DNA from: Rhea pennata
Taxonomy: Eukaryota > Chordata > Aves > Rheiformes > Rheidae
Direction of reading: 5' to 3'
DNA: 64,000 nucleotides
Assembly: GCF_028389875.1 (NCBI RefSeq)
Contig: NC_084682.1
Location: 3,420,001-3,484,000 of the forward strand
Shown here: piece after piece, positions 27,770 to 62,210 of the stretch
How positions within the stretch are numbered: position 1 is the first letter of the stretch
How the letters are laid out: each line of letters begins with the position of its first letter
Made by a program: the position numbers and the translations under genes
Notes under the pieces: generated by a model
What the model was told of the DNA's origin: nothing
Databases searched by the model: none
The model's input: the letters and a program-made list of their open reading frames with translations, nothing else

Positions 27770-28060
27770 ACAGCTGGCCTATTTCAGAATCTAGATTCAA
27801 TCTATTATATTACTTGATCCGCAAAGATGCTACTCTGCATAATTAACAAAGCAGCCCTTGCAAGTGTAGTTAAGTAATTTGATTAACTGGATGTTTTGCT
27901 TTCTGAGAAAAATCCAATTGTTTGATTGCCTTTAACAGCAAACTAATTCAATCGGCAATAGACTAACCTTCTCCTCACCCTATAATTACAAGTAAAATGC
28001 TCTACAGAGTTCCAGTTAGAATTTCCACACGTTATATTTGGCCTTTGGCAGCACATTTAT
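27770..28060. promoter_or_regulatory. TAAT-rich block 3' of the BRIP1 stop
   Basis: Within 200-450 bases of the stop codon the sequence has many homeodomain-type cores (cataattaac, ttaagtaatttgattaact, gcaaactaattcaatcggca, tataattac). It may be 3'UTR, an enhancer, or simply AT-rich sequence. Confidence 0.2.
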
Positions 28061-28229
28061 GATGAAAGATATTAATTATATCTATAACTTGCATACTGAA
28101 AAACAAAACAAAACAAAAAAAGAAAAATCGAACCTGATCACATATACTAAATGAGAACTAAAAATTCCTGACTCAACAATGAGGCTATTTCATAAAGGCT
28201 TTTCTTTGTATGTCTCATCAAACCTGACA

Positions 28230-49018
<20,789 letters not shown>

Positions 49019-50552
49019 CTGAAAACAAACACAAATCCAGGAAAGTAGGAATGAAAGCTCAATCATTTGAACAGTTCAAATAAATCATATAACAAAACAC
49101 TTATTTTTGTGAAATTGTATTATTCAGTATTTGCATTTATCAGTATATTTCCCTACTATACCTTGCTCCACAGCTATGTGACCCTTAGTATGATGGCCAC
49201 TAATTTTGCAAATTAGAAACAACGGGGATTTTCAAGTTATCAAAGCAAAATTCTCTAAATCTATGAAAGTGATCACTAAAGAACATCCTCTGGTACTCCT
49301 CAAAACAAGAAAACTAGAAATTATCTGTTCTTCTGATTACCAAGAGTTCCATATCTAAGACTGAAAGCAAATTCTAAATTTACTTAACACTAGCATTTAT
49401 GTCTTAATTCTCCAACATTTCAATACATCAAAATTTACATAGGTAAGCTTGGGGGGAAAACTATGGATGTGGGATTTACCAACAACCTCCTCTACTTCTT
49501 GAAGGGCCTATGAAATTTTTGTATCTACCAAATTCTGAACTGTATTTATTTTCCTCCAAACACATACATGTTCAAATCTTGTAAGCAAACAGCTGGTTTC
49601 ACTTCTAGCAGGAACATAATGAAAACATGTACTGCATTATAAAAAGTAAAGTTAGACTTTAATACAGCTTCTGTTGTCAGATGGGTGGGCGTCATTTTGC
49701 AGTTAGCAGTGATCACGTGCCCTTTTCTCATCAATTCCTAGAGACTGTGTTTTATCAAGGTAGGGAGCAGAGGATTCTTTCTTCCACATAGCATATTTGT
49801 CTGATAGTGCAGAGCACTGCCCTCAAGAAAAAGGAAAGGCAACCCACACATTTTATAATGAACTGAGCAGATCTGGTTCAGTGGACAGAAGTAAATACTT
49901 TAATTCACTCCTTTTACTGTCCAGTGATCCCTAGCGTGTCATTAACTGATGTGCAGCAGAGTTACCTGGCTTCATACATACAGAGATTTTTGAATTCAGT
50001 CTCTATTAAGGATTATGCTCTTAATTTGCCTGTACTTCCCTCCAACTTCACTCACTGAAGACTATCTCAGTATTTTGTGTCAAGGTCTATAAGCTGCACT
50101 AGTCCCAGCTCACTGCTCAAGAAGCCACAGAATCCCTTAACTCCTACCCGACGGCCTTCATGATACCCTTCTGCCAAGATCTGAAGGCTTGGATGTTTAT
50201 ATTCTTACTTAACTGATCTGTCCCCTGTCTGAATACATATTTCAAGTGTTGTTGCTAGGCAGAGCTAATGGTAATTACCTCTTGACATAGGTGACTTTGC
50301 AGGAAGAGCCTTTGCAAATTTATAGGGAACTGTTTATAAGAACACTTGCATGTTTCATATTCTCAACACTAAACATCTGAATGTGTTCTCTGACACTTAA
50401 ATGTGTCCACACTGGCTCTCTTCAAGGTATATGTGCTTCAGAGTAGACAAATACTGTGTCACTTGTTGAATTTTGACTTAGTTTTGTTCAAGCTGCTGTT
50501 TAGGGAGTTATGATTGCTTAATATTGACAAGATGCACCACTCAAGTAAGTGC

Positions 50553-50576
50553 AAAAAAAAAAAAAAAAAAAAAAAG
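50553..50576. repeat. Poly-A tract
   Basis: About 24 A in BRIP1 intron 14. Confidence 0.9.
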
Positions 50577-52563
50577 GATGAATATTGGTAACAATTCCCT
50601 ACACATTCAGAGGCTATTGAAGAAGAAATCATCTCTTCTAAACGTGTGTCTCCTACCACTTGTAACCCTCTCTACCAGCACATTTTGTAACAGCCTCCTG
50701 TCTGTAATCTCTTTTTATAGAAAAGGTCTCCTGACTTTCTCCTTCACCTATCACTTCAGCTGCTGAAATCATTTGGCATTTTTTATTTATTTATTTATGT
50801 TAAAAACACATCTTTATAAGGTGTTCTTAGCAGAAACATCAGAACTCAAAACTTGTTTTTTACTTTACCAGAACAAAAGCCTGCTGATTTCACAGAAAAT
50901 CATAATATTTCTTACAAAATATTCACTCTCTCATTCAATTCTACTGAATTTCTTTCCTGTGTGGGAGAACTTTTATTCATCGTTAGAAATACGGTACTAA
51001 AAAGCCTTCCCCCAAATTCTTAATAAAACAGCTTTTCTTTTGTGGGTCACCAGCCCCTTCAGGCAAGTATCTACTAGGTTCAGGTTTCTCTTTTCATTTG
51101 CAGCAACCATCACAATAGTAAATACAAAGTTTTTGAGGAAAATGTGCAAATTATTCATGAAAGTGAAAATCTTTGGCAATAACAAAACAATTCATTTAAT
51201 TCACACCAAAGTTATAAGCTCCTGATTTAATGGAGCTTGCTGGCTATGGAAACTTTCTTATATGCAGGAAGTATGCACAAACGCACACAATACCCACGCT
51301 ACAGATACAGCTACTACAACAGCAAGAATTAGGGACATGATTGAATACAAATAAATAAAATATAGAACACACAAATGCCTCATAAGAGCTACGAATCAAG
51401 TGCAGGATTCTCATGAAGAATTATTTCACTTTGGTTTGAAAAAAGTGCAAATGGGAGCAAGATATAATGCCAGGAATCACAGGAAGCAGCCACTAATGTC
51501 CAGAGTCAGTCACTTTTTCTACCCAAGGGAATAATAGTTTCTGCAATGCAAGGCAGTCTGTATATGTTTTATTAAATCCCGTTAAAATGGATTCTCAAAT
51601 GGTTTATTAACAAACGGGTCCTCCTCCAAGAGAGCAGAAAATATTGTTAGAAAGAATCTGTCATCTTCCTATGCACTGAAGGATGTTTACTTTGGTACTT
51701 TTTCTCTTTTTTCCTTTCTGCAATCTAAAAGCACCTGTAAGTTATGATCCTTAGAAACTATGAGTGCATTATCTAGATCCATCATCCATCTTCATCAGCA
51801 TCTGCTTTTTGAGGCAGCTTATGGAGCCTTCCTGAAGTTTGGGAGTGGGGGAAAAGGTTTTCTCAACATCTCTTGGCATTATGCTTCACTGTTAGGCTAA
51901 ATCCTAAGGAAAAAGAAAAATCTTTGCCCCTTTCCATTTGCTGTTTTGCTTTATACAGTGCCAGAAATTGCATTAGGGGTTTCCCATGTCATGAAGTAAG
52001 ATCAAAGATTTGTGTAATGCATTTTGCCCTAAGGCAAGTTCATTGTAATTTCCAGCACCTTAAAGAAGTTGAGAAGTTTAACTGCAGCAACCCTACTGCT
52101 GCAGCACAACGTGGGAATGCATGTTTCCTGCAGTATTCATTACTACCTGACAGTGATTTTTAAAAAGCAAATACCTAAGACTGAGGGAGGGTCTAAAGGA
52201 AAACATTATAACATGATGAGTTACTTATTCTGGTTTACAACTCCCTAGCTCTTGTCCTGCTACAAGCACCTGTTACTAAATTTCTTTACACAGAATAGTC
52301 TTTAAATATTTTAGCACTCGCTCATGTAATGAATGGATAGCATCTTGCCAGTAAAGTTAAAAAGAATGACTAAAACACTGCCTCTATCAAAAAGTGCTTG
52401 GGGAATCTGTGGAACACTTGAAAACATAACAAGATTTTCAAGAGCAGTACAGGACAGAAAGGGAACATGAAGCCACACTCATGACCTAAACTGCTGTAAG
52501 AGCAAAGTAACTCTGGCTTTATGGGCTAGTTTAACAACTATTAACTAGTAATAACTACCAATT

Positions 52564-52593
52564 ACAATTGTATTATGTACAATTGTATTATGT
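52564..52593. repeat. Tandem 15-bp duplication
   Basis: The unit acaattgtattatgt occurs twice head to tail with no mismatch. Confidence 0.85.
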
Positions 52594-55500
52594 ACTCCTC
52601 TTATGTATCTTCAAAACTACAAGCTGTCTTATCATCTATACACTAATGCAATAACTAAACAAAAGGTATTTCAAGATGCAGAAAAAACTTACACAAATCT
52701 CTTGTAACTCTTAAAGCAGACCATCATTTTACACTGAAAGTTCTCCAAACTTCAGTATTTTTTCATCTTGTTTATATGTAAGATTTTTTAATGATTTAAA
52801 GTTCACTTTCCAATGTTAAAGACACTTAATAGTTTCACTGTTATTTGGAAATAAAAGACAATTGGGAGGAGAAAGGAAAGAACCATTAGGTTTTCCTTAA
52901 AAAAAAAAAAAAAATCACAGTATTGGCACCATTGTTAGTGCAAAAAGTCAGCAATTCTCAAAGGACTAACATTGATCTAAAAGCCTTTTCCCATGCAGAG
53001 CTCTTCATGTGTTTGCTACTAGAATTTTCTTTTTGAATAAGCACTGCTTCAAATCCAAGTGTGTCTCCAGTGGGCTGGAAACGTGTTTGAAGGGTCAAAT
53101 AGAAGTTCTACACACAGTCAGCATAAAACTTCAGAAATGAAAAACAGACATCTACAGCCAGCCCAGAGGCCGAGCAGCAGGACTGGCTTCACTAGACAGA
53201 CTTGTGGTAGCACTAAGAGTGATACGATACACTTGGGATGGAAAAGGCAGTCAATTGCAGAAAACAGGGTCACCATCCAATCCACCGACTTTTTATATAA
53301 AAGTGACACACAGATACATGAAGTTGCTATAATGCTGTACTCTTACATAACCTTCCCAGTATGAGTCCATTAATGCACATTCTACATACAGAAATCAAAA
53401 TTTTACATTTACATGAAACAGAGTAAGGAATAGACCTGGTGTCAGCTTTAAATAAATCCTATATTACAAATTTTTTCTATTTAATTTCCAGGCTGTATAC
53501 ACATTTTTCTAATATAATATGAACATATGCTTCTTAAGGAACCATTTCCAGCTGTGGTTTGTAAAAACAGAGATTTCTGGAGAGACAACACACTAAGATT
53601 GACTTGTGCCCTTCCCTGCTGAAATCCTTGAGCTGACAACAGGAAGCACTTCCAAAGGGAATCTAGCTCTAAACTAGTGGAATACGGACATGGAGATTAG
53701 GGATTTCAAACAAGGGATTCCTTCCCAATAAGAGAATCCTCCAAAGAGGGAGGAGATGAAGAAGATTACCGTCAGTTTACATCTCCTAAGACTAAAACAC
53801 ATCATTTTATTTACCTAGGACACAAACTAGGGAAATTACAAATTGTCTCAGGACCATTAAAGAGTTCATTTTTCCAGATAATTTTGGAATAGCCTTACAG
53901 CTTTGTTCACTTTTCACTTTTCAGTACCAAAAACACTCTAAGAAACTGCAGCTGTATGGACGCATATCCAGCTGTACTTCTGCATATACATATAGGATGA
54001 ACAACTATTTCAGCAACAGTAATTAGATTCAGAGAGAGAAAAGAGAACTTGTCATCTGAATTGTGCTCTTCAAATACATCCACAATCCGACATTGTGAAA
54101 AAGGCCATAAATTCCACAGGTACACTAAAACAACCACAAAAATGAGAATAAAAAATAATAATAATTCAAAGGCAATTCCAACTGCTGAGAAACCTTATTA
54201 GGATGGAGAGAGCAAAACTAAAACATTCATTTAAATAAAACAACAAAACTTATTTCAAGACATGCTGTTCTAATCTTAAAGCTAGTGTTTCTTTCTTTCT
54301 CATCTGAAATGTACTTAAACAAACTTAAAAACACAAGAGTAAACAGACATCTCTGTATATTTTAAACAGAAATGAATAAGGTCTTACACCTTTCTAAATT
54401 ATACAACACTTAAATGTCCTACCAGTATTTCAATTTCAATAACACATTATGAAAGAAAAAGAATACATCATAAATTTGACCATGGGAGATGCATATCTAC
54501 AACTGATATTTTAAGTAATTCAGTAACTAAGAAAATCTAAACAGCCTATAGGCAGTACTATAGAAAAACTTTGTAAAGTTAAATCACTTTTGCTCCCTGT
54601 AAAATTTTTAATTAATGAAGGAGTTGCATCTTGACAGAAAAATAGCAGGAGTCAAAATCAAACAAATAAAAAGCTCCTTTTTCCTATATGTATAAAAACC
54701 CTTATATTCAGATAGGATGCCAAGAAGAAATGTAGTTTTCGTGTCCTACTATAAAATGTTTCCCACCATTTGGGCTGTCTGCAAAAACAGTACGTGTTGC
54801 TTATATATCACAGCATAGCCAGAACTGCATCAGTTGCCTCCTCTTTACCTTTCAGTGAAGAAAGGGAAAAAAAAGAAAAAAGAAATACCCTGTAGACTCT
54901 GATAGATCTTTCTTCACATTTAAGCTATAGAGAACATCATATTTTCCACAGAAGTAATCCTCTGATGATCTCAAGGCACAGATGTTTTTACAATATATCT
55001 AATTCCATAGGTATTGCATTACCTTTAATAAGCTTTCAGGAGGATGCAGTTTGCTGAGTCAGCTGGTTAGCTACAGCTGTAACTTTTTGTTCAAACCACT
55101 CTCCCACCGGTCTCAAAGCTCTTGTCTGTTTAGCATGATGGTTAATGACTAGGTTCAATGCTCTAATTTTACTTTAAAGAATGAAATTTGTCTCTGTACT
55201 AGTGATAATTCCAAAATATACTCAGTCATTAAACAAATGCACTTAGTCTTTTGTTTAAACAGTAGTGGCCTTAAAGTAATATTATTTTAAAGCAGCCCTG
55301 GAGAATACATCTGATCAGACTCCACCCAATTTTTTCACATCAATTAAACGTTGGTGTAACAGCCTCATATAAAAATATTTCTTCAAGATCTAAGATGTTC
55401 TGGAAAGGTAAAGCATTAGTAAAAGCCATTTTAAAGTTCCCTGAACTACAAGGTTGCCAAGCCTCTGTATTAAATGCCCTAGAATCCTATTTGTAACGGG

Positions 55501-57956
55501 GCTGGAGGGCTGTTAGAGCTCTTCTGTCTGGGGGAACAGTTTACAAGCAAAGGCAATACAGTGGTATTGGATCAGTAATTTAATTCCATATCTATTTTTG
55601 TTTAAAAAGAAATCATTTGAGGTTAATAGTGAACACAAAGGAAACAGCAGATGGAAGAAAGTAAACAAAGTGATGAAATGGGCCTAAAAGAAAGAAGGGG
55701 CAAGAGCTATTTCCTAGAAGGATTGGCGTGAAAGGAGAAAGCTGGATTCTTTCCAAGAACAGGAGGGAAACTATTTGGATCAACTAGCCAGTAACCTCTT
55801 ATGTCCATCATTCAAATTTTAAAAATAAATGTGCAAACAGCACTCCAGAACTATGAAAAATAGTGCTATAAAAAAGCACAGTATTATTGATAAGAAAAAA
55901 ATGCTGCAAGCATGAGCAGAAATCAACCAAAATCAACAATGTTTATGATCAGCACCACAAGTATTAGATGTTTTTAAAATCTGCACCTTTTAGTCACAAG
56001 TCATTTACCAAACTAGGACAGCCAATAGACATTTCATCTTTTTCTTTTCCTTCTAAATTAACCTGCATGCACATTCAACTGTGATTTTGTCTCAATCACA
56101 CTCATCATACACACACACATACAGCCAAAACTTTGCTTGACACCCAGTCCTTTGCACTGCACTAGGCGGGGACTGTACCAGCCAAGAATAACTTAGACCA
56201 TTGAATTATTTAAGCAGTTGTTTACACTCAATTAGATTTTCATGAAAGGTTAAGCAATAGACAGTTACAGAAACATGTTCATGTTTAAAGGAGGTATCCA
56301 ACAATATAGGCAAGTATTTAAAATTATTTTGAATGATTAAGCTAGTACAGAATACTAACATAACCATTCATTAAGAAGTATTTTAAAACTTCAAATTCCA
56401 CTTTCTGCATTTCTAATTATCACACATTTTGCACTGTTTTACTTCCTTAAAAACAGAATGCTAAAATATCTGTGTTCAAAATGTTTCATTTGTGAAGTAA
56501 AAATATACTTTCAAAATAGACATTTGTTGCTCACTGTAAATGGAAAATTAGAAAAATACTAAATACACACAAAATAGTCACATTTTAATTGTTTCCATTA
56601 CAGGTTTAGCCAATACATTACAGGGATGTTACCTTTAAATGCATAAATCCCTATACTTAAAAACAAGTGATTTTTTTCTTTACGTGCCAAATAAATCAAT
56701 TTAATATGGCATTTTAATGGAAGCAGGCCACAGAGATGCTATTCTTATCCATGGGAGGCTACAGAACATTTCCCCAACCATTTATTATCATAGTCGGGCT
56801 ACCACAGGCGATGAAGAGAAGACTTCTTTTACAAAGTAGCAGCTCCAGAACAACTTCTGTCTGATATCCTTTCTCAGAGTGTCAAGGAGGCTCTGTAATT
56901 GTATGCTCCATAATTGCAAAACAGAAAATATTTAAAAAAAGCAAAAGACATTTTTATGTTGGAAAAAAGAAAGCATTCTGCTATAAAAGCAATATCTAAA
57001 AGAAAACAGAGAACACGGTATGCTAAAAAAAATTCTTTGTCTTAAGGGACATGAAGACTAGGCAATATAAATATAATTGAGGAATTTAAATGTGGAAAAA
57101 GCTCTTAGAAAAGTCTGAAATAAAAGTAGAGACAGTGAAGGAATGAGACTAGTGCTTATGCTCATCTAAGCACAACTTCCAAAGCAAAACACACATTCCT
57201 CACTTTTTCAGAACCTCTCCTTTCCAACTGAGAGGGGACATGGTCCAATGTGTATTTAATGGCTAATCCTTGCCATTTGTTAAAGCAAAAAGCAAACCAA
57301 ACACATAAAATAAAACTGCACCCATTTAAAGCAAAAACAGTTACAAGAAAAGAGATTTCAAGAACTTAAGGTTGCACAGGTAGTCATAGTTACAAGAATA
57401 AAGTAAAATTGAAATTGATTGTGCTTAGCACATTTTGCTCTTCTAAAAGAAGAGTTACATTTTATTTGAAAGACTAACAGTCTAGAGATGAAATTCAAGA
57501 AGCTGAAAACCTCTACCCAAATCATATTTATTCTGACATTTTGCATTTCTTCCAGAGTTATGAAGAAAGATCATACAGGCTTTTAATATTCTTAACAGGT
57601 GGTCTATATCATGGAATCTTTTCTCTAAGCATCTCCCTAGAGATGCTCAATCGGAAATCTATATTACTACTGCACATTGTGTGAGATTTTTCACTTAGAT
57701 CTCTCATATTATATCTTCACAAAAGAAAGAGCTTGAAGAACAAAACTTTCTAAAACAACATAGGTGTCTATAAATTTCCAAAAACTGGTGTGGGAAAGTG
57801 TCTTAAGTTTTAAGCACTGTACGTTTAAAGAAAACCTCAAAGATTAATACCAAGACTCAGGTGTTGAGATACTTACAAAGGCTAGGAAATGTGGGGGAAA
57901 ATTTGCATTAGCAGCCCACACAGGCCTGGCAGATACACTGTGCTTCAGAACAAAAC

Positions 57957-57975
57957 AAAAAAAAAAAAAAAAAAG
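57957..57975. repeat. Poly-A tract
   Basis: About 19 A in BRIP1 intron 14, preceded by an acaaaac stretch. Confidence 0.9.
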
Positions 57976-59210
57976 ATAAAAGCAACCACGCAGCTCAACT
58001 ACATAATTAAACTAAACTCTGAACATGGTGAAAAACTCTGTATTATGAACAAGATTCTGATCACCATGTGCACACTCCAGCACAATAAAAGGTGAATAAT
58101 TCATAATCATTTTTGAAGAAAAAGTATGCATCACTCAACTTGGGGGAAACACAGGGGATTTCACTGGTATGATTTTTCTGCAGGGACAGTGACAAAGTGC
58201 CGCTCACCAGCAGGAAACTGAAGCACTGAACTGTGTTCCATGTGCCATAAATCAACACTGCAGCCTACAGGATGTCTCTCTGGTACCAACATACCATCAA
58301 TTTTTCAATAACCTCCTTAAATAATGAAATATGTGAATGGCGACAACAGTAATGAAAAATGAAATGTTTTGCACGCCAAAGACTCTAGAATAATGTGGTT
58401 AATATGTTGCTTCTCCAGTTAAAGCAGCTTTCTATATAAAATCTTTTCCCCCAAAAATTATCATGTTTTACCACAAAACAACTTGGATAGCCTTTGAAGT
58501 ATTCAGTCTTTGAGCTCTGTCACAGCTGTTTCTAAACAACCTGGCTCAAAACAAGATTTCTTTTGTGGTTTTAAAATTAACCAAGACAACAGCTTTCTAT
58601 GTTGCAAGAACTGCTTGTACATTCACCCTAGGCTACCACTATACTTCCACTTTCTACTGAGAGAACAATCCTCTACACAAAGAAAAATCTCCAGCAAAAT
58701 CTTTTCTAAAAGGACTTTTTAAAGCAGTTGCTGAATCAAATGCAAAATAATTATTAACTAAAGAACACGTATTCACTACTGAGGTCAGCATCCTACATTG
58801 ATGTCCTCTTCTTTACCAGTCAAAATAGAAGTTCAGTCATCTTTGACCTCTTTTTTCCAGAATGAAGTGAGGGTGGGGGGAAAAATATATATATATATAA
58901 AAAAAGACAAGACAAGACTGTCTCAGTGGCACATCAGCAGTGAAGCACAGTGCCATGTGGGAAAACTGATTCAAAGCAGACGTGTAGTTCTAGGCATTAG
59001 GCCAACAGTCTGCGAATGCTGTGCAGCTCATAGAATAAACGGAGGCAGTTAGATGTATGTCTTGGGGAACTGGCTCCAACAGCAGGCGAGTAATAGTCGG
59101 TTTTTGCTTTTAATCTTCTACAAACATCAACAGAACAAATATTTTTTTAAAACAGAAGCATTTTAAATCTGTCTTTACTAAATCAACTTATAAAGAGGAT
59201 TAATACATAC

Positions 59211-59333
59211 TCTCTTTACTTTCTCAAAGAGGTTAGTGATGTTTCTATTGCCATGCAGCAAGCCAGTGTACGTAGAAAAGCCAAGGCAATTCCTCAGCAA
59301 TGCAATCATGTACTGAACGTGTGATGCTTGACA
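59211..59333 (-). other. Cryptic or alternative exon candidate in BRIP1 intron 14
   Basis: A 123-base stretch on the BRIP1 sense strand is open for 41 codons (includes YMIALLRNCLGFS and GLLHGNRNITNLFEKV). It lies between a good acceptor (gtgtacttacctatgcag) and donor (aga/gtatgt). It does not match any BRIP1 segment I know, and its length is divisible by three. Pseudo-exons of this quality are common in long introns. Confidence 0.15.
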
Positions 59334-60068
59334 CTGCATAGGTAAGTACACAAAGACAAGCTACAGTGCGAGAGAAAGATATCACCTTTGACTCTCAGCA
59401 TTATCTATAATCTCTCATTTGGGGAGTAGGATTAATCTCCTGACAAATTAGCATAAGTCTGGATCTAAGACAAAGAAAAAAGCAAATGTTAAAAATACAG
59501 ACATGCAAAGTAAGAAAACTTTTCACAATAATGACAACGCACATGACAACTCTCATCAACGCCATCAGCATTAGAAACGTGCACTTCAGCCAAAGGCAAT
59601 TAATCAAGCAGCAAGAAACTACACAATGACTTTATTAAAAAAATTAAGGCAATCTGCCAAAGTTAATTAAGTATACAACGTATCTATAACAAAAGATAGA
59701 TAAGATAGGCTTCCACAGGTAAAAGAGCATGAATAATGAGAATAAATCAGGATGAGTTATCTATCTCACAAAAAGGACTCGATGATGGGGAGGAAAAAAA
59801 GAAAAAAAAAAAAGAGTAACAGGGTCTTTAAACATGCATTTTACCATAAATCCTCTGACCTCACTGGAACTGTGCTAATTTTTTACTAAGGAGCTGTTTT
59901 TCTGTTTCAGAGGTCTGAATTATGTGACCTTACCTAACTTGGAATATCTTTTTTTCTTCCAACAGTGAATGCTTAATGTGCCTTCATCAACCCAGTCCCC
60001 TTTTCCTCTCCTCACCTCCAAATGGAGGAAGAGAAAGGAACAGCAAACCAAAAAAATAACTGATTCTT

Positions 60069-60098
60069 AAAAACAAACAAACAAACAAACAAAAAAAC
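60069..60098. repeat. (AAAC)n microsatellite
   Basis: About six AAAC units ending in an A run, in BRIP1 intron 14. Confidence 0.9.
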
Positions 60099-61045
60099 CT
60101 TCTCACCTCATGATTAAAAATAGGGCAAAACAGCTGAATACAGAGTTTTAAATGCAACACTGCAATTTGTCTACTAATCATCTAAACAGCTCATTTGCAG
60201 GCCATAAAATAGAACTTTGAAGATTAGCTTTGTTTTGTGAAATCTATTTGCAAAAAATAAAATCTTTTGAGGAACTGTGAACTGAATAAAAATGCAATGG
60301 AAACTCTTTAAAATATACTGTCTCACTAATTAAACTTTATCATTAAACAAACAACTTTCTTACTTGATTAGAAAGTAAATCGAAGGCATGATTTTTAAAG
60401 ACAGACATGATTTTGTAGACTTCCTAACCTTACAATGGAATAGATTTTTTTGAAGTTAAAATAGCCTATGTATCGCTTCAAAATGTTTAACATTCAAATT
60501 CTTATGTATGCTGTTACATTGCTGATATAGAACATGTTACCTAAAACCAACTTGAAAGTATATACTTATCCTTCATGTGTGAAAAACACTATGTGTAAAA
60601 GTATACACATGACTTAAGGCTTCAGTTCCCAGGAATGCAGAAGCATGTAATCTAGGATGTTTTCATTTTCTGCAAATTTTGAGGTAATGGAAGTTGAAAA
60701 CGAAAAAGGATACCATCAGTAGATTGGCAGGGTATAGGTAAGGTAAGTTTATATGGCCATGGAAAGCTATCAATACTGCAATAAAAATGTTTTAGTGTTG
60801 CAAATGCATCTGCTTTAGCTGACATCTTACCCTGTTCATTAATGCATTAATAATAAACTTCAAAGATAGGAGTTTGAATATAAACACCACAAGATTGTGA
60901 TATGGCTACCGGCACATTGATTTTTCACATCTCTACCACGCCAGGCAGTGAAACTCTAAAAAATGCCAAAGCGACTAGGAACTCTGTAGGTCGCAATGGT
61001 ACAGAACAATAGTAAGGTCAAAGTAACCAGTGCAAGATGTACCTT

Positions 61046-61071
61046 AAAAAAAAAAAAAAAAAAAAAAAAAA
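61046..61071. repeat. Poly-A tract
   Basis: About 26 A, among the longest homopolymers of the window, in BRIP1 intron 14. Confidence 0.9.
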
Positions 61072-62139
61072 GTTGCATTTATGCATTGCTCCTAATTAAT
61101 AATTACTGTTTTAATCCTGCTTTCTTTTCCTTTTTTAAAAAGCTCTTGAGGAAAAAACATGTTGACTGTAACTGCTATTTTCTATTTGGACTCTTGTATT
61201 CACAAGCTGAGTGCAGCACACATCCTGTCCGTGAAAATTCATTTTCAATGCAGTCGCTACTTAAATGGTAGGAAAAATATGCAAGTAAAAAGTGTTAATT
61301 ACAATGAAAATCATAGCATGCGTTAACTAGATGCAACAATTCAGCTTGCAGCATTTTGACAAGTCAGAGCTCAGAAGTGAGAAACAATAATAGATTTTTA
61401 GTTTATCTTCCTGATGCTGTATGCTCAGGGTATTTAAACTAACAGCGTAATAAAATATTAAACTACACTGCTTTCAGGGTGTGAAATTCACAAGGAAAAC
61501 ACTCATCTAGCGGTATGGTATATAATTTTTTTAGACATAATATCCAATAATCTGCTACAGACTGTCGCTACAGATTCTACTTTATACGATGTGCAGATGC
61601 TACCAGAAAGTATCTGCTCATGTAAAAAGCAAGCGCCACAGGGCACTTGAATAATTGCAAGTCCCTTGCTGGTCACTGTAGCAGTTCAATAAGCCACAGA
61701 AAGTACACTTGTTCGTTCTTCGCAGTTAGTAATGCAAGAAGATAAGGTGGCACCAAATCATACCTAGAAATCTCCCTTGAGCCAACCGCAGTGAACCACC
61801 GCAATATTCTAGCGCAGCCACTGTTACAGGTTGCTCTGGTGAACTCTAGAAGGGGCCACATGTAAAACGTCTTGTTACAGTAAGTATTCTGTATGAACAG
61901 TAAATAGCTCCTCTAACAGTCTCTCTCTCATTTGCACATTATGTAATGATGAACTGAATGAGGTAGCCTGAAAAATGGACGAATTTGATTGTAGAAATAC
62001 TGTAAAAAGGTTTCTTCCTTTTGTGGAATCTATTAAATAATCAGATTCACATCCTGACCTCAAATAATAGAGTAGCTCAAAAGATGATCTTTTCTCTGAC
62101 ACCACTGAAGATTTATAAGAAATATATTAAAAAAAATTG

Positions 62140-62210
62140 ACATATGCACAACATATACACCTATACCACATGCATATACACACCTACATACACACATACT
62201 TGCACACAAC
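62140..62210. repeat. Degenerate CA/TA-rich patch
   Basis: Imperfect cata/caca repeats (catatacac, ccacatgcatatacacac, catacacacatac), a decayed microsatellite. Confidence 0.7.

Larger units (their letters stand above)
25921..28229. other. Region 3' of BRIP1
   Basis: It probably holds the BRIP1 3'UTR on the minus strand up to near 27.2 kb. A small GC-richer patch lies at about 26790-26890. Open minus-strand segments at 27050-27230 and 27551-27750 have splice-like borders but no recognisable content. Confidence 0.5.

Noticed and set aside
53059..53364. 101-codon plus-strand frame
   Set aside because: No motif, no splice chain and no resemblance to known proteins.
61046..61071. Long A runs (also 14.1, 50.5, 57.9 kb) as tails of processed pseudogenes or SINEs
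   Set aside because: No gene-like or SINE-like body, and no target-site duplication, was seen beside them.
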